Origin: Shewanella xiamenensis
Lineage (GTDB): Bacteria; Pseudomonadota; Gammaproteobacteria; Enterobacterales; Shewanellaceae
Direction of reading: 5' to 3'
Assembly: GCF_014647135.1 (NCBI RefSeq)
Contig: NZ_BMOP01000002.1
Span: 1 to 64,000 of the forward strand
DNA: 64,000 bases
Shown: one piece after another, positions 9,654-20,800 of the stretch
Position numbering within the stretch: the stretch's first letter is position 1
Layout: every line of letters starts with the position of its first letter
Notes under the pieces: generated by a model
The model's input: the letters and a program-made list of their open reading frames with translations, nothing else
What the model was told of the DNA's origin: nothing
The model's database searches: none
Program-made: the position numbers and the translations under genes

Positions 9654-9854
9654 AGGAACTCTTAGGTGTTAGTCGGTGGAATTGCTCAATGCGCAGCAAA
9701 AAAGAGACGAATCGAAGAGATGACTTGTTGTACTCTTCAACATTATTAATTTTCTGCATCATGCCCTTAAATGGGGCCGCGGAGTCTAGCAAAATTCGCG
9801 GCGGATTTATAGGCAAAACGTCGCACGCCTGATAAACCTTTCTCGCCTAGGTGT

Positions 9855-12800
9855 TTATGTCAGCAAATACTTGCTGGCAAACTCACTGGCACTGACGGGT
9901 TTAGAGAATAAATAACCTTGGCCATAGTCGCAGCCTGCATTGAGCAACACCTGCCGCTGTGCCTCGGTTTCAACCCCTTCGGCGATGACTTTCATGCCCA
10001 ATTTATGAGCCATCACAATAATGGCTTCACACAAGGTGTGGTCATTTTCATCCGTATCAATATGACGTGTAAATGATTGATCTATTTTCAAATAGTCGAT
10101 ATCGAATTTCTTCAAATAGGCCAGTGATGAATACCCGGTACCAAAGTCGTCTAAGGAAACTTGCACGCCCGCATCCCGATAGGCTAACAATTTTTCGGTC
10201 ACGCCCATGCTAGCATCAAGCAATAGCCCCTCGGTAATTTCCACACAAACGCCAGTACCAGTGACATCTAACTGCTGCAGTAATTCAAGCCAATTGTGTA
10301 ACAGTGTGCCCTCGTCACGGAACTGTATAGGCGATTTGTTAACACTGATCTGAATTTCCACGCCCAACGTCTTGCGCCACTGGGCGCTTTGGCGTGCTGC
10401 TTGTTCAAATACCCAGTTACCGATTTCAACAATCAGCCCAGTATCTTCAGCAACGGGAATAAATTCTGCTGGCGATACAGAGCCGCGCTCCGGATGGAAC
10501 CAGCGCAATAAGGCTTCTGCCTTAGCCACTTCCCCTGTCGCCATCGCTACTATCGGTTGATAATGCAGTTCAAATTCTTTATTCAGCACGGCTTGACGGA
10601 GATCGTGAATTAATCGCATGCGGTACTTAGCGTATTCCTGCATCGATGGCGTGAAATAGTTAAACCGATTGCGGCCTTGATCTTTTGCCGCATACATAGC
10701 CTGATCCGCATGTTTAAGTAAACCTTCAATACTAGTCGAATCATCGGGGTAAAGCGTGATACCAATACTAGCGCTAATATAAGCAGTTTCTTCACCGAGC
10801 AGATAGGGATCGGCAATACGCCTTAAAATATGTTCGGCAACTCGCTCAATCCCCTTATGATCAGCCATAGCACTTAATACTACGGTAAACTCATCACCGC
10901 CAAGTCGCGCCACCACATCGGCATCCCGCACACAGGATTTTAAGCGACTGGCGGTTTCGATCAGTAATTGATCCCCCATGGCGTGACCTAAGGTATCGTT
11001 AACCTCTTTAAAGTAATCGAGATCGAGGAACATCAGCGCAAAGTGATTGCGATTACGGTCAGCATTCTTGATTTCGGCACTTAAATATTCGAGCAACATG
11101 CGTCGATTAGGCAGGCCAGTCAAGGTATCGTAGTTGGCTTGTTTCCAGATTAAATGTTCACTTTGTTTTTTATCGGTAATATCAGAAAAAAGCGCAACAC
11201 GACGATAAGGCAAACCCTCGGCATTATTAATCGTATTAATGGTTAGCCAAATGACATACTCTTCATTATTCTTACGCCGTTGGCGCATTTCACCCTGCCA
11301 CTCGCCTTTTTCGCGAATGTCATTATTCATGCGCTGATAAAAATCGTGACCATTAAGGTCGCAATACATCATACGAATATGCTGTCCACGAATTTCAGAC
11401 TCGCTATAGCCAGTGATATCGGTAAATGCGGCGTTTACGGTAATAATCACTCCGTTTTCATCGAGTACACTCATGGCTTCGGAGCTATTGTTATAGACTA
11501 ACGCAGAGAGTTTTAAAGACTCTTCAATCAACTTAGCATCGGTGATATCGGTATAAGTACCGCACATTCTGAGCGCATTGTTATTGGCATCACGGCTCAC
11601 CACTTTACCGGTATCTAAAATCCAGCGGATGTCGCGGTTAAGGGTTTTTAAGCGATATTCCATCTTATGTTGCGGCGTTTCGCCACGAATATGGGCCTCG
11701 ATAGAATGCAATACTTTGGGCCTATCCTCAGCCACTATCGAGTCCATCCATTGGCGACTATTGGCATTGAGCATATCGATATCGCAACCTAAAATATCGG
11801 CACTGCGGGCGTTTCGCTCGATATGGTCATTACGAATATCCCAGTCCCATACCCCAAGATCGCTACTGCTCAATACCAACTCAAGTTGCTCACGACTGGC
11901 GAGCACCTCCATGTCAGCTAATGTTTGCGCCGTGACATCCAAAAAGCCTGCAATCACTAATAATACCTGATGATTTGCGCGCTTACAGGCCACTGTCATA
12001 TGGGTGTAAACAATCGAGTTATCCTTGGCAATAAAGCGTTTATCTAATTCGTAGTTATCAATTTTTCCTTCAAGCATTAGCTCAAACTTTAATAGATCAG
12101 CTTCAACATCATCGGGGTGAGTGAGCTGCTTCCAAGTCATATGCAGCAACTCATCCTCTGAGTATTTAAGCATCTGGCATAACCTTGGATTCACCTTGAT
12201 CCACTTTTGATCGACGCCAGTAATGGCAATCCCAATATTGCCGACGTTAAATTGGCTGCGGAATAAAAAATCATCTTGCAGGCGAATTTGCTCGTCCCGC
12301 TCTAGCTCAAAACGGCGAGATAGCAAAAGACTTAGCAGCCAGGTAGCAAGGGGATAAATCAATAATATTGGTAAGGCGATTTTCGACAATACGGGCAATG
12401 CAAGCTGGTTAGGCAGCAGAAAAAACCATGACAACATCACTAAATGCACTAAAAAAGCAAAACCAAAGACTTCTTTACCCGAAATATTGGCAAGATAGGA
12501 CTTACGATAATGCCGCCATATCACACCGATAAGACCGGAACTGATAATTACGCCAACGCCAACCCACATGGCGACACCGCCAATACTGAGTCGGTACAGC
12601 GAAGTGATAACAACGGCAATCACCGTCGGTAAGCCACCAAAAAACAGGCCCGAAACACACAAGAGTACAGAGCGGGTATCGAAGATAATACCGGGTTCGT
12701 ACATCCATGGGGTGCTCATAATCGCGACACCAATGCCACCGATAAATAAGCCAATCCCCAGCCGCCATAGTAAAAAATACTGCCGCTGATGCTTTTTAGG

Positions 12801-12878
12801 AATCGCATCGTACAAAAACACTAAGGCGAGCAGTAACGCTGCATTTTGTACTAAGGGTAAGAAAATGCTTTTATCCAT
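9855..12878 (-). CDS. Membrane GGDEF-EAL cyclic-di-GMP protein with 5TM sensor and PAS domains
   Basis: About 1007 residues from the ATG at 12878; an upstream TTG at 12938 is open but less likely. The N-terminal ~190 residues hold five or six membrane spans resembling the 5TMR LytS-type sensor. Three PAS/PAC domains follow (about 205-325, 330-450 and 455-570, each ending in a ...ITDxK-like PAC tail). Then come a GGDEF domain with intact RLGGDEF and TGLPNR, and an EAL domain with intact EALLRW, DDFGTGYSSL and AEGVET. Both catalytic sites look competent, so it may make and degrade cyclic-di-GMP, with direction set by the sensor. It lies 109 bases downstream of glgA in the same direction; co-transcription is possible but a promoter in the gap cannot be excluded. 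Confidence 0.9.
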   Translation of the reverse strand: MDKSIFLPLVQNAALLLALVFLYDAIPKKHQRQYFLLWRLGIGLFIGGIGVAIMSTPWMYEPGIIFDTRSVLLCVSGLFFGGLPTVIAVVITSLYRLSIGGVAMWVGVGVIISSGLIGVIWRHYRKSYLANISGKEVFGFAFLVHLVMLSWFFLLPNQLALPVLSKIALPILLIYPLATWLLSLLLSRRFELERDEQIRLQDDFLFRSQFNVGNIGIAITGVDQKWIKVNPRLCQMLKYSEDELLHMTWKQLTHPDDVEADLLKFELMLEGKIDNYELDKRFIAKDNSIVYTHMTVACKRANHQVLLVIAGFLDVTAQTLADMEVLASREQLELVLSSSDLGVWDWDIRNDHIERNARSADILGCDIDMLNANSRQWMDSIVAEDRPKVLHSIEAHIRGETPQHKMEYRLKTLNRDIRWILDTGKVVSRDANNNALRMCGTYTDITDAKLIEESLKLSALVYNNSSEAMSVLDENGVIITVNAAFTDITGYSESEIRGQHIRMMYCDLNGHDFYQRMNNDIREKGEWQGEMRQRRKNNEEYVIWLTINTINNAEGLPYRRVALFSDITDKKQSEHLIWKQANYDTLTGLPNRRMLLEYLSAEIKNADRNRNHFALMFLDLDYFKEVNDTLGHAMGDQLLIETASRLKSCVRDADVVARLGGDEFTVVLSAMADHKGIERVAEHILRRIADPYLLGEETAYISASIGITLYPDDSTSIEGLLKHADQAMYAAKDQGRNRFNYFTPSMQEYAKYRMRLIHDLRQAVLNKEFELHYQPIVAMATGEVAKAEALLRWFHPERGSVSPAEFIPVAEDTGLIVEIGNWVFEQAARQSAQWRKTLGVEIQISVNKSPIQFRDEGTLLHNWLELLQQLDVTGTGVCVEITEGLLLDASMGVTEKLLAYRDAGVQVSLDDFGTGYSSLAYLKKFDIDYLKIDQSFTRHIDTDENDHTLCEAIIVMAHKLGMKVIAEGVETEAQRQVLLNAGCDYGQGYLFSKPVSASEFASKYLLT

Positions 12879-12987
12879 GGATGTGGAAGCAACTCCAAAA
12901 ATGAGGAAATGGTCTATCTTACGAAAACTCTCCCCCAAAAGTGTAGCAGAATTGCTTACAAATCATGATCTAATTACATGGGGTAAT

Positions 12988-14592
12988 TCACAAAATGTTG
13001 TAAAGTTGTTTCTGGTAATCAAGGGCGATGCTATGCCAATCGAAGCGCCGCGCTTTCGCCTTGCGTTTTAATTGCATCCAATCACGCGTATTAAATTTAT
13101 CGAGTGCTTCAGCCAGCTTTGCCAGCATAGCCTCGCCCTGGCTTTTGATATCTTCGCCATAAAACACAAAACCATCGACATTGTCCTCGACCGTATCTTG
13201 TAATCCGCCCACACCATGCACTAAACAAGGCTGACCGCTACGCATGGCGAGCATTTGGCTAATACCACAGGGCTCAAAAGAACTCGGCATCAGGAACAAA
13301 TCACCCACTTGATAAAGACACTGGGAGAGTTCCTCATGGTATCCCTGCAGAAATACAAAATGGGCATACTTAGCCGCAAGGGCTTGAAAAAACAGCCCTA
13401 TCTCTGGGTCGCCGCTGCCAAGCAGCACAAATAGCGCCTTGGGCTGCGTCTGCTGCAACTGTTGCAGTAATGTCTCTAATACCGATAAGCCAGAAGGTAA
13501 AATATGGCGCAGGATCAATACTTTTTGATCGGTAAGCCGACCAACAGACGTCAACAGAAAGTTCGGGAACTCCCCCACAGAGGCTTGGCGCCACAGGGCT
13601 TGCAGCCGCGTAAAGGCAATCATATCGACGCCACTCACCTGACTGCGCCCGCCCTGCCACTGCACTAAAGCCGACTCAATGCAATTCAGTAGCGCCCTAA
13701 ACTCAGTTAATCCCATACGTTCGAGGGAGGTTTGCGCTAAAGCCTCTGGGTATTCGCAACCGTTTAAAATGCCTAGCACTCGCCCCTGATCAGCTTTATG
13801 TAGTAAATCCGCCTCAAGCCCTTCGCCACCGAAAAAGCCCAACTCTGGGCGAGAGGGAAGCAAGACTTCCTTCGCGTAGGTAGGTGAGACTAAATGCACC
13901 CTATCCGCCAGCCTAATCCCCATCCGCATCGGATTAATGCAATGGGGATAACGGGGGTCGATAATCTGGGCGCGTTGGCCCTCATCCAACTGGGCAAATA
14001 AGTGAGGAAACCAAGCCGCAAAGCTTGACGAATCATGGCTCAGCGGCCTAATGCCCTGCAGCGCAAGGTTATGAATCGAAAACACACATGCTATGCTTTT
14101 TAACGCTTGATACTCAGGCGCCAGCGCTCGCAGCATGGCTAAACATCCCGTGTGCCAGTCATGCAGATGTAAAAGCTCAGGCATAGGCACAAGCCCTGCC
14201 ACTAAGGCCTTGGCTACGCTTGCACACAACAGCGCAAACTTAGTCGCATCATCGGCAAAGGGGCGATCACTTGTGCCTTGGCTATAAATCTGCCCGGGGC
14301 TCGATTGCCAGAGCCCATGCTCGAGCAAGTAAATATTCGCGCCCTGCACCTTGGGGTGCGCCAGCCAATACAACTTAATCGGCTCCTGTCGCCCGGCAAA
14401 ACTCACCTCAAACTCATGGATAAGTTTGGCGTCAAAGCCTGTTAAAAATCCGTAGCTGGGCATAATGACATCAGCTTGGATCTCAACCCCCGCCAGCGCT
14501 TGGGGCAAGTCACGGATCACATCTGCCATGCCGCCCACTTTCGCCCCTTTCAGCGCCCCATTTTCGGCCGCGACCATTAATATGCGTTTCAC
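12988..14592 (-). CDS. glgA: Glycogen synthase (ADP-glucose type)
   Basis: Transfers glucose from ADP-glucose to the non-reducing end of alpha-1,4-glucan. 534 residues, somewhat longer than E. coli GlgA (477). The N-terminal GT5 motif is KVGGMADV, in place of the common KTGGLADV. Other landmarks are LHDWHTG, SIHNLALQG and the C-terminal SSFEPCGISQMLAMRSG with the catalytic glutamate and nucleotide-binding loop. The start is GTG (14592). It is the last gene of the malQ-glgB-glgX-glgP-glgC-glgA operon, 52 bases after glgC, placing synthesis and degradation enzymes on one transcript. Confidence 0.95.
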   Translation of the reverse strand: MKRILMVAAENGALKGAKVGGMADVIRDLPQALAGVEIQADVIMPSYGFLTGFDAKLIHEFEVSFAGRQEPIKLYWLAHPKVQGANIYLLEHGLWQSSPGQIYSQGTSDRPFADDATKFALLCASVAKALVAGLVPMPELLHLHDWHTGCLAMLRALAPEYQALKSIACVFSIHNLALQGIRPLSHDSSSFAAWFPHLFAQLDEGQRAQIIDPRYPHCINPMRMGIRLADRVHLVSPTYAKEVLLPSRPELGFFGGEGLEADLLHKADQGRVLGILNGCEYPEALAQTSLERMGLTEFRALLNCIESALVQWQGGRSQVSGVDMIAFTRLQALWRQASVGEFPNFLLTSVGRLTDQKVLILRHILPSGLSVLETLLQQLQQTQPKALFVLLGSGDPEIGLFFQALAAKYAHFVFLQGYHEELSQCLYQVGDLFLMPSSFEPCGISQMLAMRSGQPCLVHGVGGLQDTVEDNVDGFVFYGEDIKSQGEAMLAKLAEALDKFNTRDWMQLKRKAKARRFDWHSIALDYQKQLYNIL

Positions 14593-14644
14593 CTAACTTC
14601 ATACTCCAACAGGGTTAATATTCAAGCTAATTAATGGGTTGGCC

Positions 14645-15907
14645 TTACTCGTAGCCCACCGGCAGTCCTAACATATCGCGGGTGACTAAGGTAATGCCTT
14701 TCTCGGACACCCTAAAGCCTTTTGCCCTGTCATGGTCGTGGTTATAACCGATCACTGTGCCTTCGGGGATAATACACCCCCTATCGATGATGGCGTTTTT
14801 AATCTTGCAGTGGCGCAGCACCACCACATCGGGCAGCACGACTGAATCCTCAACCACGGAGTAGGAACAGACTCGCACCTCGTTAAACAGCACGCTGCGA
14901 CGCACAGTCGCGCCCGAGATAATACAGCCGCCGGAAATAATCGAATCCACCGCCATGCCGCGTCTATCGTCATCGTCGAACACAAACTTAGCGGGAGGCA
15001 ATTGCTCCTGATAGGTCCAAATCGGCCATTTGGCATCGTAGAGGTTTAAGGCCGGCGTGGGCGATAGCAATTCCATATTGGCCTGCCAAAAAGAATCCAA
15101 GGTGCCCACATCGCGCCAGTAGGCTTGCTCATTCGGGAAGGCGCTCTTAAAGGGATAGGCAAACACTTTATGTTTTTCGATGATCGAGGGAATAATGTCT
15201 TTGCCAAAATCTCGATCGGAATTGGCGTTTTGCGCGTCTTTCTTCAACTGTTCGAACAAAAACTCAGTGTTAAACACATAGTTGCCCATCGAGGCGAGGC
15301 ACTTCTCTGGATTGCCTGGGGAATGTTTAGGGTATTTAGGTTTTTCTTCAAATCCTAGGATGCGCATCTCGTCATCGACTTCCATCACCCCAAATGCGCC
15401 CGCCGCTTCGGCCACGGGCACCTCAAGGCAGGAGACTGTCATATCGGCGCCAGATTCGGCATGGGCGGCCAGTAAACCGGCGTAATCCATACGATACACA
15501 TGGTCACCCGAGAGCACCATCACGTACTTGGGCAGCTCATGGCGGATGATGTCGATATTTTGGAATACCGCATCAGCCGTGCCTTGATACCAATTCTCAG
15601 AGTAACGTTGTGAGGCGGGCAGAATTTCTACCGACTCACCTAATTCCTTTTTAAAGTGGCCCCAACCACGCATCACGTGGCGAATTAACGAGTGCGACTT
15701 ATATTGGGTCACCACCCCAACGCGGCGGATCCCCGAGTTAATGCAATTCGACAGCGGAAAATCGATGATCCTAAACTTACCACCGAAATACAGCGCGGGT
15801 TTAGCACGCCAGTCGGTGAGTTCATGTAAACGCGAGCCTCGGCCACCAGCCAGAATCAATGCATAGGTTTCACGAGTTAAATTACTGATATAACGTACAT
15901 TAGACAT
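14645..15907 (-). CDS. glgC: Glucose-1-phosphate adenylyltransferase (ADP-glucose pyrophosphorylase)
   Basis: Makes ADP-glucose from ATP and glucose-1-phosphate, the committed and usually allosterically controlled step of bacterial glycogen synthesis. 420 residues, the usual length. Motifs: [20 protein letters not shown] (pyrophosphorylase signature and activator site), [24 protein letters not shown], and a C-terminal left-handed beta-helix with hexad-like repeats ([20 protein letters not shown]). ATG start with GGGGAGTAGAG ahead. It lies 118 bases after glgP. The N-terminal region retains the Lys/Arg-rich activator site typical of fructose-bisphosphate-responsive enzymes; that response is inferred. 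Confidence 0.96.
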   Translation of the reverse strand: MSNVRYISNLTRETYALILAGGRGSRLHELTDWRAKPALYFGGKFRIIDFPLSNCINSGIRRVGVVTQYKSHSLIRHVMRGWGHFKKELGESVEILPASQRYSENWYQGTADAVFQNIDIIRHELPKYVMVLSGDHVYRMDYAGLLAAHAESGADMTVSCLEVPVAEAAGAFGVMEVDDEMRILGFEEKPKYPKHSPGNPEKCLASMGNYVFNTEFLFEQLKKDAQNANSDRDFGKDIIPSIIEKHKVFAYPFKSAFPNEQAYWRDVGTLDSFWQANMELLSPTPALNLYDAKWPIWTYQEQLPPAKFVFDDDDRRGMAVDSIISGGCIISGATVRRSVLFNEVRVCSYSVVEDSVVLPDVVVLRHCKIKNAIIDRGCIIPEGTVIGYNHDHDRAKGFRVSEKGITLVTRDMLGLPVGYE

Positions 15908-16025
15908 AGGCTCTACTCCCCAAATAGCACATCAGTGCCGATTGCTTCACAACCACTCTTCCCTGCCGCCCTAAGGCCGCAGGATTGCATACAACTGCGT
16001 ATTCCTTCGCTCATTAACGACTCCC

Positions 16026-18539
16026 TTACAGTTTCCAAATTTCATCCCGATAGCCTGCAATCGTCACATCACTGGAGAAGCGACCACTGGCCGCCGTGTT
16101 GCGAATGCTCATTTGCGTCCACTTTTTCGGATCTTTATAAGCCTTAGCCACAGCCTCTTGGGCGAGGCGATAACTATCGAAATCCGCCGCAGTCATCCAC
16201 TGATCGTCCGCGCTTTCAATCGAGGCGATAATCGGGTCGAAAATTCCCGGTTCCAGTAGGTTAAAATGGCCGCTCTTGAGTAAAGCCATGACTTCGGATA
16301 AGGCGTGGGACTCGGCGATAATGCGCTGAGGTTGGTAATCACAGCGCATTTGGGCCACTTGCTCGGCGTTGAGGCCAAAGAGGAAGAAGTTATCCTCGCC
16401 TACCTCTTCGAGCATCTCGATATTGGCGCCATCTAAGGTGCCTATGGTGAGTGCGCCGTTCATCATAAACTTCATATTGCCCGTGCCAGAGGCCTCCTTA
16501 CCCGCGGTGGAGATTTGTTCGGAGACATCGGTGCCGGGGCAGATTTTTTCCATCGCACTGACGTTGTAATTGGGCAGAAACGCAAAGCGCAGATAAGGCG
16601 CCACCACAGGATCGCAATTGACCATATGGGCAACATTACTGGCGAGTTTGATGATGAGCTTCGCCATAAAGTAACCGGGTGCAGCCTTGCCACCGATCAG
16701 CACGCAACGTGGCACCAGATGCTCTGTATGCCCCTGCTGGATTTGATGGTAAAGATGAATAACATGCAGAATATTGAGTAGCTGACGCTTGTACTCGTGG
16801 ATCCGCTTGACCTGCACATCAAACAGCATTGAAGGGTCAAACTCGACGCCACATTCCTTAGCGATCATCTTGGCCAGTACAGCCTTGTTGGCTTGCTTCA
16901 CTTCACGCCACTTTTGAATAAAGCTGGCGTCTTGGGTTAAGGCATTGAGCGCCGTCAGTTGGCTTAAGTCCGTCACCCAACCTTTGCCTAAATGGTTGGT
17001 TAACAGTTTGGCGAGTGAAGGGTTGCAGTGGGCTAACCAACGTCTTGGTGTCACGCCGTTAGTACGATTGTTAAACTTCTCCGGCCACAGGCTATAAAAA
17101 TCCTTAAACAGGCCCGACTTTAACAATTGGGTATGTAATCCAGCGACACCGTTTACCGAAAAGCTGGCCACTATGGCTAAATAGGCCATGCGCACATGGG
17201 GATCGGGGCCATCTTGAATAATCGACATGCTGGCCAGTTTGGCACCATCCCCCGGCCAGTGGTGGGCAACTAAATCGAGGTATCTGGCGTTGATTTCATA
17301 GATGATTTCTAAAATACGCGGCAGCATCAATGCCATCATACGCACAGGCCAGCGCTCTAATGCCTCGGGTAGCAGCGTATGATTGGTATAAGCAATGGTT
17401 TGACTGGTGATCGACCAAGCGGCATCCCATTCGAGACCATATTCATCCACCAGCAGCCGCATTAACTCGGGGACAGCAATACTGGGATGAGTGTCATTCA
17501 ATTGCATCACATTTTTTTCAGCAAAATGAGTGAAATCATTGCCATGGTGATGTACCCAACGTTTTAAAATTGCCTGTAAGCTAGCGGAAGACAAAAAATA
17601 TTGCTGACGCAGCCGCAGCTCCTTACCGTTTTCGCTGGCATCGTTGGGGTAAAGCACCATAGTGATCTGCTCGGCGAGGTTTTTACGCGCCACGGCCTCT
17701 GTGTAATCGCCTTGGTTAAATTCTGCTAAGTCAAAATCATCCGTCGCTTCAGCCTTCCAAAGTCTTAAGCTATTCACGCGGCCATTACGATAACCGGGGA
17801 CAGGCATATCGTAGGCAACAGCGAGCACATCTTGGGTATCGACCCAAATCATGTGCCTGCGCCCTTGTTTATCGACATAGGATTCGGTGTGACCAAAGAA
17901 CTTTACCGTCACATTATGGTGCGGAACACGCACCTCCCACGGGTTGCCCTCACGTAACCAGCGGTCTGGGCGCTCAACCTGATAACCATCAACTATCTTT
18001 TGGGCGAACATGCCGTATTCATAACGAATGCCATACCCAGTAACGGATAAATCCATGCTGGCGCAACTATCGAGAAAACAAGCAGCAAGCCGCCCAAGGC
18101 CACCATTGCCTAAGCCCGCGTCATGTTCGGCCTCTTCTATCTCCTCGAGTGAAACAGAGTAATGGCTTAACGCCTCGCGGCTATCTTGCTCTAACTCTAA
18201 GTTTAACAAGGCATTGCCCAGTGTCCTGCCCATTAAAAACTCGAGTGACAAATAGGCCACTTGTTTGTTGTCGTAGCAGCTATCTTTGATGCGCGTCTCA
18301 CGCCAATCATCCAGCATTTGCTCTTTTACGCTGAGAGCCAGCGCTTGAAATAATTCACCACGCGCCCCTTCGCCGCGGCTTAATCCATAGCGAACATGGC
18401 GAGTAAACGAAGCGGGCAAGGCATCACAGGGCTCGCAGGGTTCGGGTGCTGGTTTTTTCTTAGTTTCAACGGCTTTTGTTGAACGTTTTTTGGGAGTAAC
18501 GCCGCTGGTATTTGGGCTCAGCTCACTGTTATGACTCAT
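16026..18539 (-). CDS. glgP: Glycogen/maltodextrin phosphorylase
   Basis: Releases glucose-1-phosphate from alpha-1,4-glucan with phosphate, using pyridoxal phosphate. 837 residues, as expected. GT35 landmarks: YLSLEFLMGRTLGNALLNL, GNGGLGRLAACFLDS, the substrate segment QLNDTHPSIAVPELMR, and the PLP-lysine signature EASGTGNMKFMMNGALTIGTLDGANIE near residue 670. The N-terminal ~35 residues are a Pro/Lys-rich extension (KKRSTKAVETKKKPAPEP) not usual in E. coli GlgP. The start has AAGGAATTAACT. It lies two bases after glgX, so the two are translationally linked. Confidence 0.96.
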   Translation of the reverse strand: MSHNSELSPNTSGVTPKKRSTKAVETKKKPAPEPCEPCDALPASFTRHVRYGLSRGEGARGELFQALALSVKEQMLDDWRETRIKDSCYDNKQVAYLSLEFLMGRTLGNALLNLELEQDSREALSHYSVSLEEIEEAEHDAGLGNGGLGRLAACFLDSCASMDLSVTGYGIRYEYGMFAQKIVDGYQVERPDRWLREGNPWEVRVPHHNVTVKFFGHTESYVDKQGRRHMIWVDTQDVLAVAYDMPVPGYRNGRVNSLRLWKAEATDDFDLAEFNQGDYTEAVARKNLAEQITMVLYPNDASENGKELRLRQQYFLSSASLQAILKRWVHHHGNDFTHFAEKNVMQLNDTHPSIAVPELMRLLVDEYGLEWDAAWSITSQTIAYTNHTLLPEALERWPVRMMALMLPRILEIIYEINARYLDLVAHHWPGDGAKLASMSIIQDGPDPHVRMAYLAIVASFSVNGVAGLHTQLLKSGLFKDFYSLWPEKFNNRTNGVTPRRWLAHCNPSLAKLLTNHLGKGWVTDLSQLTALNALTQDASFIQKWREVKQANKAVLAKMIAKECGVEFDPSMLFDVQVKRIHEYKRQLLNILHVIHLYHQIQQGHTEHLVPRCVLIGGKAAPGYFMAKLIIKLASNVAHMVNCDPVVAPYLRFAFLPNYNVSAMEKICPGTDVSEQISTAGKEASGTGNMKFMMNGALTIGTLDGANIEMLEEVGEDNFFLFGLNAEQVAQMRCDYQPQRIIAESHALSEVMALLKSGHFNLLEPGIFDPIIASIESADDQWMTAADFDSYRLAQEAVAKAYKDPKKWTQMSIRNTAASGRFSSDVTIAGYRDEIWKL

Positions 18540-18541
18540 AG

Positions 18542-20800
18542 TTAATTCCTTATAAAATCAGCATGAAACAGCATAAGACTGCGATCCTGTAGCAAGTACC
18601 GCGTCGGTGAGGACTGAGCATCCAGCGGCTCAGTGGGAGTTAAAAATTGCGGATCGGTTTGGGTATGCAACAGACATTGCCACGGCCCTAAACCGTCAAA
18701 AACCGGCAGGGTAAAGGCCAAAGGGTGCTCATCAGCATTAACCATCAACAGCAGTGCTTGAAGGTTGTCATCCTGAGTCTGCGGCTGAGTTGCGGTTAAA
18801 TTGCCTGATAACACCACACTAAGACTGCGGCCCATAGACTCGCTCCACAGACTTTTGCTCATAGGTTCACCTTGACGGCTAAACCAATCCAGCCTCACCC
18901 CCGCACGGGTTGAGACAGGGCTTGCAGCTTGGATTGCAGATGCCTCAGGCGACCAATTGAAGGCATTGGCCACTAGCTGCTCATGGATAAAACGTTTGGC
19001 GCACAGCAGCGGGAAGCGTTTACGCAAGGCAATCAGCTGTGAGGTGAAATTCAGCAATGAGCTATCCATGCCATCCGATGACCAATCGAACCAATTCAAG
19101 GGGTTATCTTGGCAATAGGCGTTATTATTCCCGCCTTGGGTGCGGCCCGCCTCATCACCACTGAGTAACATAGGCACCCCTTGGGAGAGAAATAGCGTGG
19201 TCAATAGATTGCGTTGCTGGCGGGCGCGCAGCGCAAGAATGGTGGCATCCTTAGTGTCGCCCTCTACCCCATAGTGATAGCTGAAGTTCTCATGGTGGCC
19301 GTCGCGGTTTTCTTCACCGTTGGCCCAATTGTGCCGCTCGCAATAACTCACTAAATCTTTAAGGGTAAAACCATCGTGACTGGTTAAAAAATTGATACTG
19401 GCGGCAGGAGGCCGGCCGCTATGCTCAAAGAAATCCCCCGAGCCATGAAAACGCCGCGCAAACTCGGGCAACATGCCATGATCGCCGCGCCAAAAACGCC
19501 GCATAGTGTCGCGGTATCTGTCATTCCACTCGCTAAAGGCCACCGGGAAATTGCCGAGCTGATACCCACCTGGGCCAATATCCCAAGGCTCGGCAATCAG
19601 CTTCACCCGGCACAACACAGGGTCTTGCAGCAGCGCATCGAAAAAACCACTTCCGGGGTCAAATCCATAGGCTTCACGGCCAAGGCAGGCGGCTAAATCG
19701 AAACGAAAACCATCAACGCCCATCACTTCGACCCAGTAACGCAGCGAATCTAACACCAACTGCAACATGCGCGGATGGTTGAGGTTTAAGGTATTACCGC
19801 AGCCAGTATCATTGATATAAAAGCGTTTATCATTTGGATGCAGGCGGTAATAACTCAGATTGTCGATACCGCGAAAGCTAAAGGTCGGCCCGAGGCGACT
19901 GCCCTCGGCGCTATGGTTATAGACCACATCGAGAATGACTTCGATACCCGCGCCATGCAGTGCATCCACCATGTTACGAAACTCAGCGATATCCTCACTC
20001 GAGAGATAACTCGGCTCAGGCGCAAAAAAGCCAATGCTGTTGTAGCCCCAATAGTTAGATAGCTGTTTTTCAAGTAAAAAAGGCTCGGAGAAGAATGCCT
20101 GAACTGGCAGTAACTCGACGCAATTTACGCCGAGATTAACTAAGTAATCTATCGCCGCCTTCGATGCTAGCCCAGCAAAGGTGCCACGCAGCGGCGTATC
20201 TATCTCAGGGTGCAGTGCGGTAAAACCCTTTATGTGCATCTCATAGATAATGCACTGCTCAAGCGGTAGTGGCTCACGCTTACTCGAGAGAGGCCGAATA
20301 GTATGCGCCTTAGCGGCATTAAAAAGAGGTCGAGTATCGACCACTTTGCATTTGGGGACAAAAGCCGCGTTATCTAAGGTGCTGAAAGATAAGTCTTCAT
20401 TAGGACTATCTATCTCATAGCCAAAGTTGGCGATATGGTGATGATAACGCCCCACGAGCTGGCGCGCGTAAGGGTCTAACAACAATTTATGCGGATTAAA
20501 TCTGTGGCCTAATTGCGGCTCGTAGGGACCATAGACACGGTAGCCATACAGCTGGCCAGCACTCAGCCCATGCACATACAAATGCCAGATTTGCTGGGTT
20601 TGCTCCGTCAAGGCGATGCGCTGAATTTCCACCTCGCCTTGGGCATCAAACAGACACAACTCCACCCCTGTGGCATGGGCCGAAAACAGGGCGAAATTCA
20701 CCCCGCCATCATCGACCGTCGCCCCTAAGGGAAAAGGCTGCCCCGCACTTAGGTTAAAGGCGGTTGAGCCATCAGCATTTACAGGTACAGGATTCGTCAT
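18542..20800 (-). CDS. glgX: Glycogen debranching enzyme (GH13 isoamylase type)
   Basis: Hydrolyses alpha-1,6 branches in phosphorylase-limited glycogen. 752 residues against ~657 in E. coli; the extra length is mainly C-terminal. Domains: N-terminal CBM48 ([26 protein letters not shown]), then a GH13 barrel with [13 protein letters not shown] (region I), [10 protein letters not shown] (region II, nucleophile Asp), IAEPWD (region III, acid Glu) and NFLTSHDG (region IV). The ATG overlaps the glgB stop as ATGA, so translation is coupled. Insertions around residues 630-700 are unlike E. coli; their meaning is unknown. Confidence 0.95.
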   Translation of the reverse strand: MTNPVPVNADGSTAFNLSAGQPFPLGATVDDGGVNFALFSAHATGVELCLFDAQGEVEIQRIALTEQTQQIWHLYVHGLSAGQLYGYRVYGPYEPQLGHRFNPHKLLLDPYARQLVGRYHHHIANFGYEIDSPNEDLSFSTLDNAAFVPKCKVVDTRPLFNAAKAHTIRPLSSKREPLPLEQCIIYEMHIKGFTALHPEIDTPLRGTFAGLASKAAIDYLVNLGVNCVELLPVQAFFSEPFLLEKQLSNYWGYNSIGFFAPEPSYLSSEDIAEFRNMVDALHGAGIEVILDVVYNHSAEGSRLGPTFSFRGIDNLSYYRLHPNDKRFYINDTGCGNTLNLNHPRMLQLVLDSLRYWVEVMGVDGFRFDLAACLGREAYGFDPGSGFFDALLQDPVLCRVKLIAEPWDIGPGGYQLGNFPVAFSEWNDRYRDTMRRFWRGDHGMLPEFARRFHGSGDFFEHSGRPPAASINFLTSHDGFTLKDLVSYCERHNWANGEENRDGHHENFSYHYGVEGDTKDATILALRARQQRNLLTTLFLSQGVPMLLSGDEAGRTQGGNNNAYCQDNPLNWFDWSSDGMDSSLLNFTSQLIALRKRFPLLCAKRFIHEQLVANAFNWSPEASAIQAASPVSTRAGVRLDWFSRQGEPMSKSLWSESMGRSLSVVLSGNLTATQPQTQDDNLQALLLMVNADEHPLAFTLPVFDGLGPWQCLLHTQTDPQFLTPTEPLDAQSSPTRYLLQDRSLMLFHADFIRN

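Noticed and set aside
12879-12938. Upstream TTG extension of the GGDEF-EAL protein
   Set aside because: The ATG at 12878 begins directly at the first membrane segment; the extension starts with TTG and has no added domain.
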